This document shows, one piece after another, positions 59,363 through 64,000 of a stretch of 64,000 nucleotides of DNA. Below the pieces are notes generated by a model. The model worked only from the letters and a program-made list of their open reading frames with translations. It did no database searches and was not told where the DNA came from. A program made the translations under genes and the position numbers. The stretch is taken from contig CBDCEL010000004.1 of assembly GCA_965215845.1 (NCBI GenBank), positions 124,001 to 188,000 on the forward strand, given 5' to 3'. Positions within the stretch are counted from its first letter, which is position 1. Every line of letters starts with the position of its first letter. The stretch comes from Aurantibacter_A sp965215845 (GTDB lineage: Bacteria; Bacteroidota; Bacteroidia; Flavobacteriales; Flavobacteriaceae).

Positions 59363-60157
59363 ATGAGAATTGTTTGTTTGCTTTTGGCTATTGCTATGCT
59401 AGCCCCTTTCGATGAGGTAAAAGCCCAAGATTCGGCTTTCAGGGATTTTGAAACAAAGGAGTTTAAAACCAACGGAAAAAATGCGAAAATTGTTTTTCCG
59501 AACAAGGTCGACCCTCAACGACCATGGGTCTGGCGCGCCCGTTTTTGGGGACATGAACCTCAGACAGATTTGGCACTCCTCGAAAAAGGTTTTCATATTG
59601 CCTATATCGATGTAGCGGGGTTTTTCGGCAATAAAGAGGCTGTAAGGATATGGGATGGGTTCTATCACTACATGGTCAATAAATACAACTTGAATAAAAA
59701 GGTCGCCTTGGAAGGAATGAGCAGAGGCGGACTGATAGTCTACAATTGGGCAGCGAAAAATGCACCCAAGGTTTCCTGTATTTATGCTGATGCACCTGTA
59801 TGCGATATCAAAAGTTGGCCTGGTGGACTGTATTCAGGCGAAGGAAGCAGTTCTGATTGGCAAGAATGCTTGAACGCCTACGGATTGAATGAGGAGAGCG
59901 TTCTGAATTTTGAAGGAATCCCGATCCATACAAGTATCGAGGTAGCCCGGGCCAACATTCCGGTGTTACATGTATGCGGTGATGCCGATAAGGTCGTTCC
60001 CTATTCAGAAAACACGGCAAAACTGAAGAAAAAATTCGAGGCCGCAGGTGGCAGTATCAAAATTATTTTAAAGGAGGGAGTCGGACACCATCCACATAGC
60101 CTGGAAAACCCGAAGCCCATAGTCGATTTCATTTTACAACATACACAACAGGATTAG
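59363..60157 (+). CDS. Exported alpha/beta hydrolase
   Basis: A 264-residue protein with a signal peptide (1-21, EVKAQ). The nucleophile elbow is GMSRGG (Ser120); acid candidate Asp207 or Asp209 lies in CGDADKVVPY, and base His242/243 in GVGHHPHSL. The fold is of the prolyl-oligopeptidase/esterase type; a small esterase role on carbohydrates would fit its place 2 bases after pulA, but this is inference. Confidence 0.88.
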   Translation: MRIVCLLLAIAMLAPFDEVKAQDSAFRDFETKEFKTNGKNAKIVFPNKVDPQRPWVWRARFWGHEPQTDLALLEKGFHIAYIDVAGFFGNKEAVRIWDGFYHYMVNKYNLNKKVALEGMSRGGLIVYNWAAKNAPKVSCIYADAPVCDIKSWPGGLYSGEGSSSDWQECLNAYGLNEESVLNFEGIPIHTSIEVARANIPVLHVCGDADKVVPYSENTAKLKKKFEAAGGSIKIILKEGVGHHPHSLENPKPIVDFILQHTQQD

Positions 60158-60173
60158 TTAATCACATGATTTA

Positions 60174-60181
60174 TATATTTG
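60174..60181 (+). promoter_or_regulatory. Putative -7 box TATATTTG of the bestrophin gene
   Basis: An exact TAnnTTTG match, 17 bases before the ATG at 60199. Confidence 0.45.
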
Positions 60182-60198
60182 ATCTCAAATTTTGACCT

Positions 60199-61254
60199 AT
60201 GTACACTAAAAAAATATATACCGCCAGACAAATGGCCTGGTGGACCAGATATGAGACCTTTTTGTTCATTGCAATCGTTACCGTATGGGTGGCAGCCTAT
60301 TATTTCTTAGATCTTTCATGGTTCGAAATTCCGTGGACACCTTTGGCCCTCATCGGTACGGCTGTAGCCTTCGTCATTGGGTTTCAAAACAATTCGGCCT
60401 ACGGAAGGATTTGGGAAGCTCGAAAAATATGGGGCGGAATCGTGAACACCTCAAGAACCTTTGGCATGTTCGTACAAGATATGCTTACCAATGAATATAG
60501 TGAATCTCCGCTTTCAGAAGAAGAATTGAAAAACGAGGTCAAAACATTGACCTATAGGCATATTGCATGGATGACGGCATTAAGGCATGCCATGCGAATG
60601 CCAAAACCATGGGAGACCACAGTCGCTCACAAAACCAATCAAGAATGGGACATGAGACCCCCAGAATTGGAGTCTAGTGTTGAAGAAGACCTGAAACCCT
60701 ACATTTCGGGCGATGATCTCGAGTATACAATGGGCAAAGGCAATAAACAGACAGCCTTGCTATATTTACAATCACATCATTTAAGGAGACTTAAGGAAAG
60801 AGGTGTTATATGGGAATTTGCCTTTTTGGAATTGGAAGGTGTTCTCGAAGAACTTTTTACACTTCAAGGTAAGAGCGAACGCATTAAGAACTTTCCTTAC
60901 CCAAGACATTTTGCAACGCTGAACCATTTCTTCATGTGGGTGTTTGTGTTATTGCTACCGTTGGCGCTCGTTCCACAATTTGCAGAAATCGGCGTGGATC
61001 TTCAAAGCGAACATCCTTTGATCGGTAAATATTTTATCTGGTTGGCCATTCCCTTTTATGTGATCGTTGCCTGGGTGTTCCATACCATGGAAAGAATAGG
61101 CCGAACAGGGGAAAACCCATTTGAAGGTACGGCTAACGACGTGCCCATTTCTACCATTGCAAGAGGTATCGAAATTGATTTGCGCCAAAATCTGGGTGAG
61201 AGTGACGATGAGATTCCCAATCAATTTCCCATGAAACACAATACGCAACTGTAA
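60199..61254 (+). CDS. Bestrophin-family anion channel
   Basis: A 351-residue membrane protein of the bestrophin/YneE family: TARQMAWWTRYETFLFIAI, then the channel helix PLALIGTAVAFVIGFQNNSAYGRIWEARKIWGGIVNTSRTF (the hallmark NNxAYxRxWEAR motif), and C-terminal helices ALVPQFAEIGV and FYVIVAWVFHTMERIGRTGENPFEG. Bacterial members are pentameric channels; some conduct cations, others anions. It is convergent with carB. Confidence 0.92.
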   Translation: MYTKKIYTARQMAWWTRYETFLFIAIVTVWVAAYYFLDLSWFEIPWTPLALIGTAVAFVIGFQNNSAYGRIWEARKIWGGIVNTSRTFGMFVQDMLTNEYSESPLSEEELKNEVKTLTYRHIAWMTALRHAMRMPKPWETTVAHKTNQEWDMRPPELESSVEEDLKPYISGDDLEYTMGKGNKQTALLYLQSHHLRRLKERGVIWEFAFLELEGVLEELFTLQGKSERIKNFPYPRHFATLNHFFMWVFVLLLPLALVPQFAEIGVDLQSEHPLIGKYFIWLAIPFYVIVAWVFHTMERIGRTGENPFEGTANDVPISTIARGIEIDLRQNLGESDDEIPNQFPMKHNTQL

Positions 61255-61287
61255 CCGTGGATAGCCGAATACGAATTTCGTAAAAGA

Positions 61288-64000
61288 TTATTTCGACAGG
61301 TACATTTTGCGCCTTCCATAAAGGTCATAGAACTGATCGTCTTTTAGGCTATCAATAAATAGGATGCTTTCGCCGGTACTTTTCATTTCCGGACCTAAAT
61401 TTTTGTTAACGTTCGGAAACTTGTTGAACGAGAAAACCGGCTGTTTGATGGCAAAGCCTTCCAACTCAGGTTTGAAATCAAAGTCCTTGATTTTTTTATG
61501 GCCCAACATCACCTTGGTCGCATAGTTCACGTAAGGTTCTTTATAAGCCTTGGCAATAAAGGGTACCGTTCGTGAGGCACGCGGATTGGCTTCTATGATA
61601 TAGACCATATCGTCTTTGATCGCGAACTGGATGTTGATCAAGCCAACCGTATTAAGTGCCAAAGCAATATTTTTGGTATGGTCTTTTATTTGTTGCAGCA
61701 CGAATTCACCTAAATTGAAAGGTGGAAGGGTTGCGTTTGAGTCACCTGAATGAATTCCGCAGGGTTCGATATGCTCCATGATACCGATAATGTATACTTC
61801 CTCGCCATCGCAAATCGCGTCAGCTTCGGCCTCTATGGCACCATCCAAATAATGATCTAACAACAACTTATTATTCGGAATCTTACGCAACAAATCGACT
61901 ACGTGTTCTTCCAATTCCTCCTTGTTGATGACAATTTTCATGCCCTGGCCGCCTAAAACATAAGAAGGTCTTACCAAAAGTGGAAAGTTCAATTCATCGG
62001 CCAGGGCCAGGGCCTCATCGGCCGATTCAGCCACTCCGAACTGCGGATAGGGAATGTTGTTTTCCTTTAAAAGCTCTGAGAAGCTACCACGATCTTCGGC
62101 CAAATCAAGGGATTCAAAGCTGGTACCTAAAATTTTGATTCCGTATTTCGAGAGCTTTTCGGCCAATTTCAAGGCAGTCTGACCACCCAATTGAACGATA
62201 ACCCCCTCGGGCTTTTCGTGTTTGATGATATCGTAGATATGCTCCCAGAAGACTGGTTCAAAATACAACTTATGGGCAGTATCGAAGTCGGTGGAAACCG
62301 TTTCAGGATTACAATTGATCATAATCGTCTCGTATCCACATTCGGCCGCGGCCAATACTCCGTGTACGCAACAATAATCGAATTCGATGCCTTGACCGAT
62401 ACGGTTGGGGCCCGAACCCAGCACGACAATCTTCTTTTTATCGCTGACCACGCTATCGTTCTCAACATAACGTTCGCCATCGGCGGTCTCGATTTCAGCC
62501 TCAAAAGTGGAATAATAGTAAGGTGTCACCGCCTTGAACTCGGCGGCACAGGTGTCTACCAGTTTGTAGACCCGGTTGATATTCATTTCAACCCTTTTTG
62601 AATGCACCTCACTTTCATAACAATCAAGCATGTGGGCAATTTGACGGTCGGCAAAGCCCTTTTGCTTGGCCTCGAGCATTAGCTCACGTGACAATGTATC
62701 GACCGTGTAATTTGAAATCTCCTTTTCCAATTGGTGTAGCTCTTCATATTGTTTCAAGAACCACATATCGATTTTGGTGATATCATGGATTCTGCTCAAC
62801 GGAATGCCCATTTGTATCGCGTCATAAATCACGAAGACCCGGTCCCAACTGGGTATGGTCAATTTAGAAATGATCTGATCGTAATTTTTATATCCTTTTC
62901 CGTCGGCACCCAATCCGTTTCTTTTGATTTCCAAAGATTGGGTCGCTTTATGCAGGGCTTCCTGAAATGAACGGCCGATTCCCATCACCTCTCCGACAGC
63001 CTTCATCTGTAGCCCTAACGTTCTATCCGAACCCTCGAACTTATCGAAATTCCATCGAGGTATTTTTACAATAACATAGTCTAAGGTCGGCTCGAACAAA
63101 GCGGAAGTAGATTTCGTAATCTGGTTTTCCAACTCATCTAAAGAGTAACCTATCGCCAGTTTAGTGGCCACCTTCGCAATGGGGTAACCTGTTGCCTTTG
63201 AGGCCAATGCAGACGAGCGCGAGACCCTCGGATTGATTTCTATGGCAATTATGTCTTCCTTCTCATCAGGGCTTACCGCAAATTGTACATTGCAACCTCC
63301 CTCGAAATCACCAATGCTCCGCATCATATGAATGGCCATATCCCGCATTTTCTGAAATGTTCGATCAGAAAGGGTCATTGCGGGGGCAACCGTTATCGAG
63401 TCACCCGTATGAATGCCCATTGGATCCATATTTTCAATGGTACAAATGATGACGACGTTATCGTTACGGTCACGTAACAGCTCCAGTTCATACTCTTTCC
63501 AGCCCATCATGGCCTTATCGATCATTACCTCGTGTATGGGTGAAATTTCAAGCCCCCGGCTTAAAAGTTCATCGAAATCTTCGGCTTTGTATACAATTGA
63601 TGCGCCTGCACCCCCAAGTGTATATGAGGCACGAATGACCAATGGAAATCCGAACTCTTGCGCTATCTCCTTTCCCTTGAGAAAGGAGGTGGCTGTCGCC
63701 TGCGGTGCCATAGCGACACCGATTTCACCCATCAGTTCTCGAAACTTCTCCCGGTCTTCGGTAATATTGATGGCATTGATATCCACTCCTATTAGCTTGA
63801 CATCAAAATCTTCCCAGATACCTTTTTCATCGGCCTCTATACAGAGGTTCAGCGCTGTTTGGCCACCCATGGTGGGCAGTACTGCATCAATTTCAGGATG
63901 CAACTTTAAAACTTCGATTATCGATTTGGTCGTCAAGGGTTTCAAATACACGTGGTCGGCCATCGACGGGTCGGTCATGATCGTGGCCGGGTTGCTGTTG
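61288..64000 (-). CDS. carB: Carbamoyl-phosphate synthase large subunit, 5' end beyond the window
   Basis: The visible 904 codons run to the right edge; the frame is open at 64000, so the true start lies beyond. Two ATP-grasp halves are seen: first NPATIMTDPSMADHV...GGQTALNLC, second VLGSGPNRIGQGIEFDYCCVHGV and MINCNPETVSTDFD. It uses two ATP to make carbamoyl phosphate for arginine and pyrimidines. The protein ends soon after GPEMKSTGESI and lacks the C-terminal MGS-like domain that carries allosteric regulation in enteric enzymes. Its total length would be about 950 residues, as is usual in Bacteroidota. Confidence 0.96.
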   Translation of the reverse strand, partial: NSNPATIMTDPSMADHVYLKPLTTKSIIEVLKLHPEIDAVLPTMGGQTALNLCIEADEKGIWEDFDVKLIGVDINAINITEDREKFRELMGEIGVAMAPQATATSFLKGKEIAQEFGFPLVIRASYTLGGAGASIVYKAEDFDELLSRGLEISPIHEVMIDKAMMGWKEYELELLRDRNDNVVIICTIENMDPMGIHTGDSITVAPAMTLSDRTFQKMRDMAIHMMRSIGDFEGGCNVQFAVSPDEKEDIIAIEINPRVSRSSALASKATGYPIAKVATKLAIGYSLDELENQITKSTSALFEPTLDYVIVKIPRWNFDKFEGSDRTLGLQMKAVGEVMGIGRSFQEALHKATQSLEIKRNGLGADGKGYKNYDQIISKLTIPSWDRVFVIYDAIQMGIPLSRIHDITKIDMWFLKQYEELHQLEKEISNYTVDTLSRELMLEAKQKGFADRQIAHMLDCYESEVHSKRVEMNINRVYKLVDTCAAEFKAVTPYYYSTFEAEIETADGERYVENDSVVSDKKKIVVLGSGPNRIGQGIEFDYCCVHGVLAAAECGYETIMINCNPETVSTDFDTAHKLYFEPVFWEHIYDIIKHEKPEGVIVQLGGQTALKLAEKLSKYGIKILGTSFESLDLAEDRGSFSELLKENNIPYPQFGVAESADEALALADELNFPLLVRPSYVLGGQGMKIVINKEELEEHVVDLLRKIPNNKLLLDHYLDGAIEAEADAICDGEEVYIIGIMEHIEPCGIHSGDSNATLPPFNLGEFVLQQIKDHTKNIALALNTVGLINIQFAIKDDMVYIIEANPRASRTVPFIAKAYKEPYVNYATKVMLGHKKIKDFDFKPELEGFAIKQPVFSFNKFPNVNKNLGPEMKSTGESILFIDSLKDDQFYDLYGRRKMYLSK

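Noticed and set aside
1..64000. tRNA genes, CRISPR arrays, IS elements or a prophage
   Set aside because: No cloverleaf with a GTTCGA arm, no regularly spaced repeats, no transposase or integrase motifs were found on either strand.

Overview
The window looks like an ordinary chromosomal stretch of a marine-type Flavobacteriaceae genome (phylum Bacteroidota). The evidence is the protein families (DUF4294, DUF6495, DUF4252, haem-binding and CarboxypepD_reg-like proteins, an Oar-type TonB receptor, a fused SerB-SerA), the abundance of lipoproteins and TonB-dependent receptors, and the Bacteroidota promoter signature TAnnTTTG, which occurs just upstream of many genes. I see no tRNA, rRNA, phage, transposase or CRISPR. 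About 60 genes fill both strands with few gaps. The only gene-free stretch longer than 300 bases, 43100-43480, holds a cobalamin riboswitch and two divergent promoters.

Layout. 0.05-7.2 kb: secreted proteins of unknown function, an M42 aminopeptidase, a Nudix hydrolase, hisS and a DUF6495 gene, with an inverted-repeat element between the last two. 7.2-10.5 kb: a large Oar-like TonB receptor. 10.5-17.4 kb: conserved housekeeping, with rpsF-rpsR-rplI, a LytTR response regulator and nadC-yihY-DUF2147-priA. 17.5-20 kb: rlmH and a serine-biosynthesis fusion enzyme. 20-22.7 kb: a three-gene unit satD-DUF3307-GH5 with a repeat-rich promoter. 22.7-26.6 kb: a membrane methyltransferase, rdgB, a DEAD-box helicase and a small exported protein. 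26.6-34.5 kb: a GH13 amylase lipoprotein, trmH-like methylase, TPR lipoprotein, sirtuin, haem-binding protein and purB. 34.5-37.6 kb: an MscS channel and an ECF sigma / anti-sigma / two-DUF4252 operon. 37.8-41.1 kb: tandem S41 protease lipoproteins. 41.2-46.5 kb: a vitamin B12 uptake locus, with riboswitch-controlled btuB divergent from btuF-btuC-btuD. 46.6-54.9 kb: rmuC, a thioesterase and the oxidative pentose phosphate genes pgl, zwf and gnd, then small stress-type proteins. 54.9-61.3 kb: a serine hydrolase, an exported NIF3-like lipoprotein, pullulanase, an alpha/beta hydrolase and a bestrophin channel. 61.3-64 kb: the 3' part of carB, running off the right edge.

How the genes work together. 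BtuB carries cobalamin across the outer membrane, and BtuF/BtuC/BtuD carry it across the inner membrane. Zwf, Pgl and Gnd form the complete NADPH-producing oxidative pentose phosphate branch. The amylase and pullulanase lipoproteins can together degrade alpha-glucans, although no SusC/SusD pair is present. The most unusual items are a btuD gene that appears to have lost its start codon, the phosphatase-dehydrogenase fusion for serine synthesis, the satD-DUF3307-glycosidase operon with candidate operators, the sigma-factor operon carrying two DUF4252 proteins, and a repeat that appears to supply part of the hisS promoter and the stop codon of its neighbour. I did not find a system that I can defend as wholly new.
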